From Phytophthora hibernalis (Eukaryota; Oomycota; Peronosporomycetes; Peronosporales; Peronosporaceae): DNA of 64,000 nt. The stretch lies in contig JAAKBF010000284.1 in NCBI GenBank assembly GCA_012656075.1, positions 62,001 through 126,000 of the forward strand, in the 5' to 3' direction. The number at the start of each line of letters is the position of its first letter. The first letter of the stretch is position 1. A model generated the notes under the pieces. The model searched no databases and had not been told where the DNA came from. It saw only the letters and a program-made list of their open reading frames with translations. This document shows positions 33,707 to 44,744 of this stretch, in pieces. A program made the translations under genes and the position numbers.

Positions 33707-34205
33707 ATGATTTTGAAAATGCTGTACGGCGGGAGTCTCCTGGTCTTCTACTCGTTATTCTACTCCATCCTGTTCGTCTACGAGATTCTGGAGTGGGCTT
33801 GTCAAGGCCTGATTGGGGTGCTAACTATCGTCGCTGCCTCTTATTACCTGATACTGAACAGCGATGAGGATCCGTCGCTTGCAAGGACCGTGACTGCGGG
33901 GAATGTCATCTTGTTAACCGTCATCGTGTCATGCCGTATCTGGCGGTGGTATGAAACAACCTCCGACGGTCGTACTCCTCGATAGATGGCCAAGGACAGT
34001 TATGAGGACTGGGTACGCAATTGTGAAGAAATGGAACAAGCTCGCCGAATCAGCTCCGCCTTCTGCGAACAAGATGGTAGGCCTCCGTCTGCTGACCGCC
34101 GACAAGTGCGAACAAGGAGCGGTCTACAAGCAGAGCGCCGGGAACTACAAGAAAAGATGCGGGCGGATGAAGAAGGTGAAGCTCGACGAGGACGTCGAGT
34201 CTTAG
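33707..34205 (+). pseudogene. Gypsy-2 membrane-protein frame 2 with charged tail
   Basis: ATG 33707 begins three hydrophobic segments (SLLVFYSLFYSILFVYEIL; GLIGVLTIVAASYYLIL; AGNVILLTVIVSC). A TAG at 33983-33985 is followed in the same frame by a highly charged helical tail (QAERRELQEKMRADEEGEARR). So one frame with a single stop spans membrane segments and a cytoplasmic-like coil, ending just before the polypurine tract. It may be an envelope-like or accessory protein of the element; homology was not tested. Confidence 0.4.
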
Positions 34206-34207
34206 TC

Positions 34208-34215
34208 GGGGAGGA
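34208..34215 (+). promoter_or_regulatory. Gypsy-2 polypurine tract
   Basis: GGGGAGGA immediately precedes the 3' LTR, the usual primer site for plus-strand DNA synthesis. Confidence 0.7.
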
Positions 34216-34811
34216 TGTCACGAGTGGAAATGGTGGACACCACCTCGGCCACGGCTCCAACCGCCGTGTGAATGGGTTGACGCTGACGCAACTTGAAGAG
34301 GCGGAGAGACTGGGCAGTCATCAAGCCCGGTCGAGGATTCACGATGAAATGGATCCGCTCCGTGTGCATTTTGATTGGTAAATAGTCCAGTCGTGGGACG
34401 CTAGCACGACTGCTGAGCTTGGTGTGCCCACTCTCGATCTGGCGGCGTCGGCGGGACTGCGCAGCAGCGTGACGGCAGGACGGGAGTCACCCGCCTTGAG
34501 GCCAGGGACGGCGCGAGCCAAGGATGATCAAGATAGGTCTGAAGAAGTGAGGTGGGGCGTCACGAGAGCAGTCATCACGCCGTGTGAGATGCTCTGGCGG
34601 GCGCTGAAGGTTCGAAGTAACCCAAGGACTGAATTGAACGGTGTGATGTGGTAAGTGAGAAGGCTCAGTCGTGAATTTACCCGGATCAACGCATAACAAA
34701 GCTGTATATTTACATTACGGTTGTTGTTGTGTCTCCTGTCAAAACTCCCTAACTGCTCCTCGCTTCCATACGGCACGGCTAGACCGTCCCGATCCGGATC
34801 GACTCGCGACA
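34216..34811 (+). repeat. Gypsy-2 3' LTR
   Basis: 596 bp, TGTCACGAGT to ACTCGCGACA. It differs from the left LTR mainly by transitions. The target duplication GTCG follows at 34812-34815. Confidence 0.92.
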
Positions 34812-36898
34812 GTCGTACGCTTGTTGGAAGCCGCCGACTTGCCTTTCGTAGATGACTTGGCGACAGGAGCAACTGCCCGAGCCGTCTTGAGTTTCGAGGC
34901 CTTAGGTTGGCGGTCTGAGGGTCCGGGAAAAGGTGGCTCGACGACTTGAGACCAGAACCATCAACTATCGATGAGTTCTTGGCTTTCTTCGCGACCCGGT
35001 GATAAGGCTTGGGGGCAGCTCGCTTCTTCGACGAGCCCTTCGATTGAGGAGCCGGCCCACTCCCTCGTTTGACGGAACACGGATCATTTCGACGAGCATC
35101 GACATAGCTCTGTAGCTTGCCACGTGGATGCGCTCGACCCGAGAAGACCACGGTGCTAGTCAATGAAGAACAACTGTCTTCAGCCTCGATGTCCATAAGG
35201 AAATCTCGACGAGACAGTTCGCTCGACGAGGTCACAAGAGAGCCAATCGGTGAAGGATGGGAAGTAAACAGCAAATCGCTGGTTTGACTCAGTGGGAGAC
35301 CAAGCTCAATGTCACGACCTCGGCCACCTTCGGCGGAGCTGGCGCATGTGAACCATCCAAAGCATCTTCGTCAGAGACGTCTAACTCGGCGAGCACGACC
35401 TGAGTGACGCAAGTAGCATTCTTTGCTGCTGATCGGGAAGGGCGACGTCGGGGAGAGCCAAGAGGGGGGCACAGTGGGGTTGGTCGAAGCCGGAACAGAG
35501 ACGACGGAGCTCAGCGCAGGGGTTACAACGGAAGTAGACGAACTCGACGAGACGACTGCCGGAGCCGACACTATCGACGAGTCAGTGGATGCCATAGATC
35601 CCGATGCTGGACTCGGCGAAGAACTTATAGGACCGAGCGAAGAGTCCGTGGCCAGAGACAAACTCGCCAACACGGCTGACGAACTCGCCAAGTCCGGTTC
35701 AACGGAACTCGACGAGTCCGCCACAAGATCGGCAGACTCGTCGATTTGAACCTCAGGCTCATCGACCTTGATCGCGAAGAGGCCTCTGCGAGTGTCGCTG
35801 AGGGAAATAACCGCTAGAATTGGCGCGGCTAAGACCAGCCGCCGGAGAGCGGAGACGACGCCGCCCTGAAATAGGCAGCGAAGATGCATGTTCGGCGACC
35901 ACATCCGCCCGGAGCAATGTCGTCGATGCGCCGAAACCCTCCTCGCCAGGCACGATACGTTCAAACTCGCCGCGAGAAACACTCTTAGATCGAGTCCGCC
36001 GGGAGCCGGTCGCAGTCGGATACGCTGGGTTGGAATACCGAAGGAGGCACTCGGCCGAAGTCAGCGTCTTCAGTGGCGCGCTCTTTAGCTGCGAAACCGA
36101 ACGGTGACGCGAAGTCGACTTGGACCGTTTGTGGCGCGAAGTGCTTGGCGAAGATCCAGATGACACCGCAGAAAAAGACGGAGAAACTACCAACGCTGCA
36201 CTCGCTGCGGTACCATTAGCCGAGCTCGCTGAAGCCGATATAGCAGGACCCGAAGATAACCCGCTCGATGAGCTCGCTGGACGGAGCGAGAGGGTACTTC
36301 ACAGGGCCGTCGCGAAGAACGAAGCTCAAGCGACTCGGGGAAGCGCTCGGCGAGGAGCCGACAGAGGCGGGCATTAATTTGAAGGTCCCTGGGATGCAAC
36401 CCCGGGGCATCCACGCCACCAAGAGCAGCGGCAACCAAGTGCGGGTCGTATACTGTGTAACGACCGCGGTGACCGATAATACGCTTCTGCCGTAGAACAT
36501 ACCCTCCAACAACTCGATATTTCGAGAAACTTCTTGAGAGCGTGGGGTAAAGCAGGACCGTGGCCACTTGGAGCTGGCTATAATACAAAGTGGCCACCCG
36601 TGAAGAACGGTGTGCTCCGCCTTGATCTCGACGATTTTCTGACCATGACCAAGTCCGGTCGCGATTCTCGAGTTCGACTTGGAGCTTCTGGATGGTCACC
36701 TCGGCAGCATGAGTCTTCTCGCTCTGTTGAGCGATGGTGGCTTGGGATTCTGCCTTGAGCTGAGCGATCGTCTTGTTGAACGACTCCGCTAACTCAGTCA
36801 TGCGCAAAGAACCCGAGCAGATTCCCGACGTTGTCCCTAGATTGCTGGTGCTGAGAGCTGTGTTGCTGATCTGTACACCCTTTCAAACTCGTTCTAGG
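34812..36898 (-). pseudogene. Gypsy-1 antisense frame, middle part
   Basis: Continues the minus-strand frame interrupted by Gypsy-2. It begins near 36898 with a stop followed by sequence rich in Ser and Thr, then a coiled coil (MTELAESFNKTIAQLKAES, VTIQKLQVELENRDR), a structured stretch (YVLRQKRIIGHRGRYTVYDP, GLHPRDLQINARL), and long Ser/Ala/Pro-rich low complexity (35371-35750). Several frame breaks. CTCGNCGA-type motifs are very dense (about eight in 35530-35750). Its N-terminal part appears to be at 44745-45616 on the other strand. Confidence 0.5.
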
Positions 36899-37486
36899 CG
36901 TGAATCGTTGTGCCGAAGTTCTCTGCAACCGGATAATGTGCCGGGAAAAGCGCAAACATGGAGATGGCCTAAAGAAATGAATCGTTTATGACCTACAATG
37001 AGGTATCTTGATTGGTCAGTATTTCTACGGATAAGCAGGATCAGGGCAACTTCGCAGCATAAACTAGTCAGAATCATGCTAAATAAAATGTGATTGGTTG
37101 TACTAAATCATCCCTCCGTCATTTTTGTAAAGTGACTTGAATAAAGTGTTGTCAAGTAAAGGATGGAGGCTGGTTGTTGAAGGGGTGTAACTTCGCATAT
37201 TTCGGTGATTTTGCATGATTTGGCGGTCTGGCAACTGCCTCTCCGACTTTATATCTATCTCGGAATATAATCCTCAATATATTCTGGGTGGGAATAAATG
37301 GCTCGTCGGGGAATAAACCACCGGCCAATCAGCATCGATTCTATTATTCCGATACCCAGACACCGACAGAGAAACCAGGGCCTAAAGGGACTGTTTGCGG
37401 GTTTGATAGCAAGATAAAGACTGAATATATTTTATAGCTGGGTCAATCCCTTACTTCCCGGGACAAAAGTGGGGGTAAAATTGACT
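36899..37486. other. Noncoding stretch spanning the left inversion junction
   Basis: No gene seen. Gypsy-1 character (CTCGNCGA motifs, coding minus strand) ends before about 36900. The segment 37351-37395 resembles 45661-45718 in direct orientation (shared core ACCGAC-GA-AACCAGGGCC), which marks the other side of the inferred inversion. Confidence 0.4.
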
Positions 37487-37510
37487 CTTATGTTGTACCT
37501 CCAACATAAG
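37487..37510. repeat. 24-nt hairpin, left copy
   Basis: CTTATGTTG, loop TACCTC, CAACATAAG: a 9-bp perfect stem. Its near twin at 39282-39304 has loop GACCTC. The pair brackets the PiggyBac-like remnant and may be its ends. Confidence 0.5.
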
Positions 37511-37756
37511 AAAATTTAGGAATTTTTATTGACTGGATTCTCACCGGGCTATGGTGCCGGGATAGTATGGGTTTGTCTTAGCTAAAAACGTGACATATCC
37601 ATCATTACAGGTCTAATGTTGGCGAAAACCTTGACCATCCTTGAGTTTATGATGACTAAGGCAACATACTGTTTATCCGAGTTGTTGTTTTTTCTGAACA
37701 TTGCACACGTACACAAGCGGTCAATGGTAAAAAAACAAGACGAAACCAAGAACGTT

Positions 37757-38922
37757 TCAGTTGATTGCATCACAAAAAATGTAAAGCAAGCACATGCATC
37801 CATCCACAATCCTACGCCTCATCTCCAGCCACGGCGCCGTCGGAATCTTCATTGTCATTCTCCTCATCTCTTTCAGCAACCGAACGGCGGCGGCGCTTTT
37901 TACCCGAGCGCGCTGCTGGAGGCCGGTCGCGCAGTTTGTGTTCTTAGTGCAGGCTGCGCGGGATATCGTTTCCATTGTTCCAGTCATCGTGCCAGATAGC
38001 AAAGCAGGTCTTCCCCCTGCCCCGCGCCACGTTGCAGAAATATTTCCTGTAGATAGAAACGTTAGCATGTACTTCATGTCTTCAAAACAATTGTGACGTA
38101 CCGTCAATTCCATATCGAGCACTTTGGGCAGAAGTACTTCGTGTAGGAACGCTGGAGCTTCTTGAGTCCTTGCTCATTGTCCATTTTATCTGGGTTCCCT
38201 TCAAGACGATGCCCACCCACTTCACATGTACTCTCAAACGCCAGAACTCGCGGAGCGATTTCACGTGCAGGAGAAGCCGCAGTATTGGCAGCGTTACCGG
38301 TATTGTTTTCATTTGGCACGGGTGCCTGTAAGTGGGTCTTGGTCCCGTAATAGGTGTCAATACTGTAATGGCAACAACGCAAGTATGTTAGCTGATGTTG
38401 GAGGACAGAACTACGACAGTGGAGGTTTATGTTTACCCAAGACAACATAAGTACTTTAGCCTAAAAGGAGCTGTGGCTAGGCCGAAGCCTTCCACAGCCC
38501 ATCGTCACATATTTCATACAATACGCCGTCTTAGCGCATGCCGTGGGGAATATCTTCCTCTGTCACTTGTGGAGCTTATGCTTGTTCAACTGTCGAGTCG
38601 GGCTGGAGTAGGGATGGAATACAAGGGTGGCTACCACATCTTCCTCCGAATTATGCTCACCATCTGGCCTCAGGTCCTCCAAAATTGCTCGCCGTCTTTT
38701 GCGTAGATTTCCAACGGCAGAATCCCGCTCGGTCGCAGCATCTACAGCAACTGCGACAGCAGTAACCATTTCTGCCATCACCTCGTCTAGCATCGCTGAC
38801 TCATGGCCCGTCGAAATAGACTGGCTATTGACCGGCTCTACCGCCTTCGTCTCTGCAACACCCGTGTCATTTGCCTCCGCCCCTGCCGCCTCCAAAGATC
38901 CTCGGATCTCCATCGCCGCCAT
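37757..38922 (-). pseudogene. PiggyBac-like transposase remnant, core deleted
   Basis: Minus strand. ATG 38922 opens an acidic N-terminal region (MAAMEIRGSLEAAGAE, DAATERDSAVGNLRKRRR). Downstream the sequence jumps to a cysteine-rich C-terminal part: YTKYFCPKC (near 38125) and, in another frame, KYFCNVARGRGKTCFAIWHDD (near 37990), ending in a basic nuclear-localisation-like tail. That Cys-rich tail with CFxIWH resembles PiggyBac C-termini. The central DDD catalytic region is missing, so this would be a non-autonomous internal-deletion derivative. The family call is moderate. Confidence 0.4.
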
Positions 38923-39281
38923 GGTTCGTTTTCGCCCTCCTTTATCGCTGCTTTATTTGGTCTTTGCTCGTCTGCGATCGTGCATCGAAGGCGACATACG
39001 TGTCTGTCGCTCACACGGTCTCCCTGCACAACCGCCGCTCCTGCTGCGGCTCCTTTCCTTCTCCCGCAACCATCTTGCTCTCTTCTCGGCTCTTTGAAAA
39101 ATGTAGACTTTGTGGGGACCACCCGTTCGTGGTGGGAGACAATTACGCTCTTTATCACTGTCGACAGAACTGCATCTTTACCGAAACCTAAGCCTGTGCA
39201 TTTGGCTGTTTTCCACTCAAACTGTTGACTTTATTCCACTATAGAGTGGTTCATGCATACAAATACCAAGTATAACAATGG

Positions 39282-39304
39282 CTTATGTTGGACCTCCAAC
39301 ATAA
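39282..39304. repeat. 24-nt hairpin, right copy
   Basis: Same stem as 37487-37510 (TTATGTTG/CAACATAA) with loop GACCTC. Together they delimit a 1.8-kb segment. Confidence 0.5.
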
Positions 39305-39573
39305 CATAAAAGCTGCAAAATAAGTGAAGCAAGCTATACTCCTCTTATGTTCTATGGTACATCACGTGGGAAGTATGGGGTTAAGCTTGTAGCATACAAA
39401 CTCTAAGTCGTCTATAGTAAAAGCTAAAGAGCGTCCATGGTTGGCTCACAGCCAGTCAGTCACATGACTTGTGTCCACGGCGCACACTGCGAACTGCACC
39501 TTTGCACTCGCGACGACGTTAGCCGTAATGCCGACGGTCATAGTTGGCCTGGGCTTGGGCGCTAGCAAGCTTA

Positions 39574-39607
39574 TATTACATCCTGTGCTTCGGCACGGGA
39601 TGTAATA
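39574..39607 (+). other. Hairpin with a TTCG tetraloop
   Basis: TATTACATCCTGTGC, loop TTCG, GCACGGGATGTAATA: 15 paired positions with one G-T wobble. As RNA it would be a very stable UUCG hairpin. The surroundings (39305-39928) hold no gene but several further small hairpins, for example GATACCC-CGA-GGGTATC near 39711. It may belong to the end of the Harbinger-like element that follows, or to a small RNA. Confidence 0.55.
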
Positions 39608-39928
39608 GCGTCCAAACTTGCGGTGGCCCTCCTCGACCACCTGCAGTTCACGTCGGAGGACCCGTGGGCCCTCCTGACACCTCGTGTGTCTTGTTCCTCC
39701 AGCACGAGGCGATACCCCGAGGGTATCACATAGCCCAAGGGTGGAGTGAGCCCGCAGCTCATCTCCTGGCATGATAGCAGCCTGGCATGGGTCACACTAG
39801 CCACGACCGATCCCGAGTGGATCCTCTGAGCCATACACGAACTCAGGTCATGCATTGAACATAGCATAGAAGCACCATGCATCAGGTTGTCATTCGACGG
39901 TCGCTATTAGCAGCCTAGAGTTTGCCGG

Positions 39929-40935
39929 GTGGAGTCGCAAGCTCCTCCCCGCGTCTTGGGTACTAAACCAAAGACGCATCGGTGTCGGGGATTCTTCTTC
40001 ACCGTCGGGGAGATCAAGCTCCTTACTCACTACTTGCTGCTACCGAAGATCATCCGCACACGGAAAGGTGTTCGCAGCAACGCGGTGGAGGCGTTCACCA
40101 TCTGTCTGCGTCGGCTGGTGTTTCCGACGCGCTGAATTGGCATGGCGAGAATGTTCGGTAGAGCGCCATCAACGTTGTGTCATATCTGCTATTACGTCGT
40201 TGAGTTCTTGGACGAGAAGCTCGCCGACTTCCTGTACTTTGACGCCCACCCCCGTATCACCAGCAACATAGATCGCTACTGCGCCGCAATAGCGCTAAAG
40301 CACCGGGGAGCATTGAAGGTGTGGGGGTTATCGACGGCACAGTTCGACCGGTCTGTCATCCAAGAAAAAGGCAACAAGTGCTGTACAACAACCACAAGCG
40401 CGTACACGCGCTTAAGTTCCAGACCGTTGTTACTCACGACGGAATCATCTCTCACATGTTGGACCGGTGGATGGTCGCCGCCATGACCTGTTTATGCTGA
40501 ACGCAAGTCGAATTTTAACGGTGCTGGAGGACAACTTGTCGCTCAACAATAAGTTAATCTACGGGGTCAGGCTTACGGATGCACCAACGGCTTCTGCTGT
40601 CCCTACAAAGGCTGCAGAATCGACGCCCTTAAATAGGAGCTAAACAAGGCTATGAGTGGTGTTAGAGTGTCCGTGGAATGGTCATACGATGAGGTGACCA
40701 AACACTTCTCGTACTTCGACTACAAACGGCATCAACGTTTTGCAACCACACCCATGGCCACGCTTTATATGCTTGGGACTTCTTCACCAATTGCTTGACA
40801 ATTACCAGGGGTGGAAACACTAACTCGAGCTACTTTCGCTGCAGTCCGCCAACATTCGACACGTACCTCGCCTCGTACCCTAAGCCAAACAAGCTGCAGG
40901 TCTTCATTACGCTCTACCTAATAAAAACTCGCTAA
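39929..40935 (+). pseudogene. Harbinger (PIF/HARBI1-like) transposase, degraded
   Basis: Reads LPKIIRTRKGVRSNAVEAF, a TGA where Trp would fit, then MFGRAPSTLCHICYYVVEFL, VHALKFQTVVTHDGIISHML, LNASRILTVLEDNLSLNNKL, MSGVRVSVEWSYDEV and a C-terminal run ending at TAA 40933-40935. This is the DDE nuclease layout of Harbinger transposases. The first catalytic Asp region reads GLSTAQ instead of a G-IDGT-like motif, and the second (YGDPAY) is lost to a frame break. The Glu in SVEWSYDEV remains. At least four frame breaks. Confidence 0.75.
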
Positions 40936-40947
40936 CACAAATAAAAA

Positions 40948-41715
40948 TCAATCACTAAAAAGCTTTAGTATTCCATGTGGTGTGGAACAAAAGCCAAATG
41001 AGCGACTATAAAATGCTTGATCGGCTCCGTTGGGGAGTTTCTGAATTCCAAGTTGATGCTTCAGTACTGCTAGCTCTTCCCGGCGCAGCTCTAGCTCAGT
41101 GCGTAGAATCGCAGACGCTCGTTTGGCCTGTCGATCAAATTCCTTCTGTCGAAACTCCATTTCAGCCTCCCAGCGTGCTTCTTCCTTCTCTGCCTTTACT
41201 CGTTTGAAACCTGAGCTTCTCACAAAGCAGCGCAAATTTATCACCATGTCGTTTGTGCTGATCCTCAATGAAATTGACTGTGGACATATCAACCTGTGCA
41301 GTAGTCACGCCAACGCCGGACGCCTTCCCACCATTTTTTGGTCGACGAAGAGGTGGTTTCACCAGCTTCCGTTTCTGGCATCGATTCTAGAGTTGAACTA
41401 ACCGATGCATCACTATTTTCATCGTTACCATTACGGGTTTGGTTTTGTTGGCAGCGGCGCTTCACAGCTTGCTCGCGGAGTCTTGAACCAGCTGTATGTA
41501 GCTTTATCAATCTCTTTTTCCGGCCTCGAGATCGCACATTCCATAGTGATGTCTTGCGATAGTCGTTTGTGCTCTGTGTACACCTCTGCAACACCAGATT
41601 TCTTTCGGTATTCACAATCCGTGGCCTTAAACTCTTTCGCGAGTAAAAAATGCTCTTTTACCGTTCGAACACTCAGGTCTGTCTCCAAATGCTCGTTCAA
41701 GTTGTCAGTGACATC
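40948..41715 (-). pseudogene. Myb/SANT-like transposon-associated protein, degraded
   Basis: Minus strand, four frame pieces in order. LSVRTVKEHFLLAKEFKATD and RKKSGVAEVYTEHKRLSQDI form a Myb/SANT-like DNA-binding helix region. A polar linker follows, then DKFALLCEKLR, then a charged coiled coil (EFRQKEFDRQAKRASAILRT). Harbinger elements normally carry a Myb-like partner gene, and this one lies tail-to-tail with the Harbinger remnant, so the two may be the two genes of one old element. Confidence 0.45.
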
Positions 41716-42018
41716 CTAGTAACGAGCCGTAATCGATCCGTGTTTTGCTGCGTATGGATGAATATCACCACTTATAGGTGGGATTCTGCCAATGAAATCC
41801 CAGAAATGTTAATCAGCCAATGAAATGATAGATAACACTTACTTTCAACCAATCAGATATGGTAGGGCTCGGTGAGTCCTCTACACCAGTCGATCAGACG
41901 TATCAAGTCCGATAAAAACGTAAAATATCTGTACGCTGTTACGATTGTCACGTGTTGGGCGTATCACTTTCATATTTCTATTTATCGGACCACTACGATG
42001 GGTTTGGAGAAAGTATAG
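41716..42018. other. Noncoding stretch before the Crypton remnant
   Basis: No gene. The word CCAATGAAAT occurs twice (near 41784 and 41818), with a related CCAATCAGAT near 41858. These may be promoter elements of the downstream Crypton. Confidence 0.3.
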
Positions 42019-43734
42019 CCCGGTAATACACTACGTGCAAAGGTGACTGCTATCGCAGCGTTTTCCAAGTTTCTGAAGGGTGACGAAGTTGAGGAAGAGT
42101 TTACACGGAAATGCATAGAGGCAGACGAGAGCGGAAGAAGTTTTGTGTGTGTCATGGATAAGTTTGGTATGTATCTTGCATTTCGCGAGGGAAAGAAGGG
42201 CAAAGTGCTAGCACGAAACACTGCAATGCAGTACTATCGTCAAGCAAAGATTGGGTCCTAGAGCAATTTCCTAAACACAGAGCGTCGCTAGAATCGCGGC
42301 TGCTTAAAATGGGAAAGACTCTTGATAAGTTCTGCTTGAAAATAAATGGTGGTGGTTTTGTATCGAAAGCTCCGCCATGTACCAAAGGTGATTTGAAAAG
42401 CATGATTGTACATTTGTATATCAATGCAAGCTTGGAAATGACTACCAAGATGTTTCTCTTTTGTGTCTCCTCTCGTATCTTTTCGTACGGGCGTCAGATT
42501 TGTCCATGATCCGGAAACGAAACATCTCCATCGAAGCTGCCGACGTATTCTTTCTCCGACTGGTCCGCGTGAAGACGTTCGAAGAGCAAGGGCTGTCACT
42601 CTTCTCTGATGCTGACTTTGGCACGTGCCCCTGCTCGCTCTCGCTCTCGCATTGATCTTCCAACCGCTCCGTGCGCAGCGCTCATCGAGAATCTCCCAGA
42701 CCAAGCCGAGCAAACACCTGTCACGCTGTCCCCGGATGTGCCGCTCGTAGAGCTCCTCAACGCACCGCCAGCTATTCTCGGCCTTGCGACTCGAACCACT
42801 GTTTCTCGTGTGGACACGACGCCGACGATTGACGCGCATGTTAATCGCGTGCTGGACCGCGTTGCACCTGCCGATGGTGTATCATCCATGCTGACGTCGC
42901 ATTCCTTCCGCTGCCGCGGGGATCAGCATGTCAATGGCTGCGAGATGATGACTACACGCTGGATATTCGACCGCGGATCGTGGAACCTGAGCACGACAAA
43001 CAAAGGCTTCAACTACATTTTCAACATCAGCAGAGAAAATCACATGCTTGCCAAGGTACAAACCCACGGATGATGTCCCGCTCCAAGGCCTCTCCAGCTT
43101 CGACTCCCATACGCTTGAGACCATCGGTAAGTTCCGGCGTGCTCTGTTCGCCACGTGCTCACAGCTTGGGACAGAGAGCTTCAACGTCAACGAGAAGGAC
43201 CTTGACGTCCTTACGGCGTGCGTCGTCCGCCGTATTGAAGGCCTTGAGTCCGGAGAGTCCGGCCGTGAAGCGCCTCGAATCTTGCGTCGTATTCTCTGGC
43301 TGCTTGTTGGCAGGCCTCCTCGCGTGGTAGACCCACCTTGTTGAATCGGCAGCTTCCTGTACAAACCAATCTAAGTCTGCTCCACCACCAAGCGACCACG
43401 AAATTAAACCACGTAGTCCGAGCCATGAGCAAAGGATCGTCGATCACCAAGCCGCTGTCATTAAACACCTTATTGACAATTCCAAGGGACAAGACGCGCG
43501 CATGGACATACTTGAGGAAAAGCTGAACGGCGATCCTGCGCCAGCTAGCGGAAGACACATCGGATGTGAGTACACCCAAGAAGAAACAGCGCAGAGGACC
43601 AGTAACGCACCTGTACACGATGTGGTTTACCTGGTACGCGCACGAGCCACGCTGGAAACTGGGACTCCAAAACAGCAGAGGTCCAAGGCAAAGCATCTCG
43701 TTGCATTCAAGATGATTTGCCTCACCGACGGCTT
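42019..43734 (+). pseudogene. Crypton tyrosine recombinase, N-terminal and catalytic part
   Basis: Order: N-terminal DNA-binding domain (TAIAAFSKFLKGDEVEEEF, DKFGMYLAFREGKKGKVL), DKFCLKINGGGFVSKAP, the first catalytic Arg in LFVRASDLSMIRKRNI, LRLVRVKTFEEQGLSLF, the HxxR box HSFR at 42900-42911, WIFDRGSWNLSTTNKGF, and the likely Tyr nucleophile in FNYIFN at 43014-43016. It continues to VPLQGLSSFDSHTLETIGKF, a coiled coil (KGQDARMDILEEKL) and TPKQQRSKAKHLVAF. About six frame breaks. The sequence stops at TDGF, where the Gypsy-1 LTR begins; the missing tail is at 11402-11738. Cryptons move by site-specific recombination. Confidence 0.8.
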
Positions 43735-44732
43735 TGTGGTATTGCAATTCACAGAAAACGTCGTTAGTTCCGCTTCCACGCAACAGCACAACAATTCGCC
43801 TAGTCAGGTCGGCGTTGTCGAGCATGCTCAGGGTTCCTGTCGGATGCCTTAGCGGTTCATCCAGCCGGGGTTCAGTTGAGTTTGTTCCCAACAAGTACCT
43901 AGCTCCAAACTCTCCAGAGACTCGCCTAAACGGGGCAGTATCCGTTCTAAACCCTGTGTACTCCACCAAAGGATGGACGACAGTGCGCGAGCGCTTTTTA
44001 CAGGCCACCAGGCGCAGATTACGCCCAGCTAAGAGGTTACGGTGTCCTGAGTTGTGCAGACCCACCGGCTCGTCCAGTCGACGAGACTTGTCTTCACTTG
44101 GTAGCGAGAAGTGCTCACCTCGGGCCGACCTTGATTTCTTGACGCTACCAGACCGCTCCCCTACAAGCTATGCCTCTCGGGAAACGACGCAGACATAATC
44201 CAGCCCGCGCAGGACTTACCGGAAGAGTGTACGCTGTTCTTGGACTTAGAAGATTCTGCTCTGATTGTTATCTCTGTCTTCGGATAGCCCCTTCGGGCTC
44301 TTCCCTATGGTCTTCAATCGGTCCTTTACAAATATCTAATGAAATGGAGTCGTTACAAATCTCCCTGCAACTCTTCGCTCAGCTCCGCCCCTTGTTGTCG
44401 AGCCATTTACCTACCACTTGGCGACTCTTCGCCCAGATCCTAATTTATCCCCCAGTTGGTATATCTTCCTCGAGGCATATTCTCGCCAAGTCGACTTTCG
44501 CCGAGTCCAACTTTCGCCGTCGATTATCGCCGAGTCCGTCCATCGCTGAGTCCGTCCTTTGCTGAGTCCAGCTAAGTGCGGTTCCCGTTTAAATCCGTTC
44601 CCTGTTGAATGCGATGTATCCACTCGGCGGCGTACCCACTTGATGGTGTACCCTCTTGATCCTCTTGAGTGCGATGTACCCACTGGTCTAGCTTAGACAG
44701 GGTCAACCAAATCTGGATTTATCTACACCACA
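43735..44732 (-). repeat. Gypsy-1 second LTR, inverted
   Basis: 998 bp. The minus strand starts TGTGGTGTAG at 44732 and ends ACCACA at 43735, matching the LTR at 11739-12739 along its length. On one side it abuts the Crypton front half. On the other (44733 on) it abuts sequence with Gypsy-1 character. It has no flanking duplication, so it is not an ordinary solo LTR but the displaced 3' LTR. Confidence 0.85.
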
Positions 44733-44744
44733 ACTGCCCCGGGC

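Larger units (their letters stand above)
22212..34811 (+). mobile_element. Gypsy-2: young 12.6-kb LTR retrotransposon nested in Gypsy-1
   Basis: Complete ends: two near-identical LTRs, 4-bp duplication GTCG, PBS and polypurine tract. The order is gag with three zinc knuckles, a long acidic region, protease, RT, RNase H, integrase, an antisense frame and plus-strand membrane-protein frames. It is larger than a typical 5-7 kb Gypsy element because of the last two modules. Most coding frames carry single-base breaks despite the young LTRs. Confidence 0.9.

Noticed and set aside
43735..44732. Ordinary solo LTR
   Set aside because: No target duplication flanks it. One side is a Crypton half whose other half sits at the distant LTR, so it is a displaced 3' LTR.
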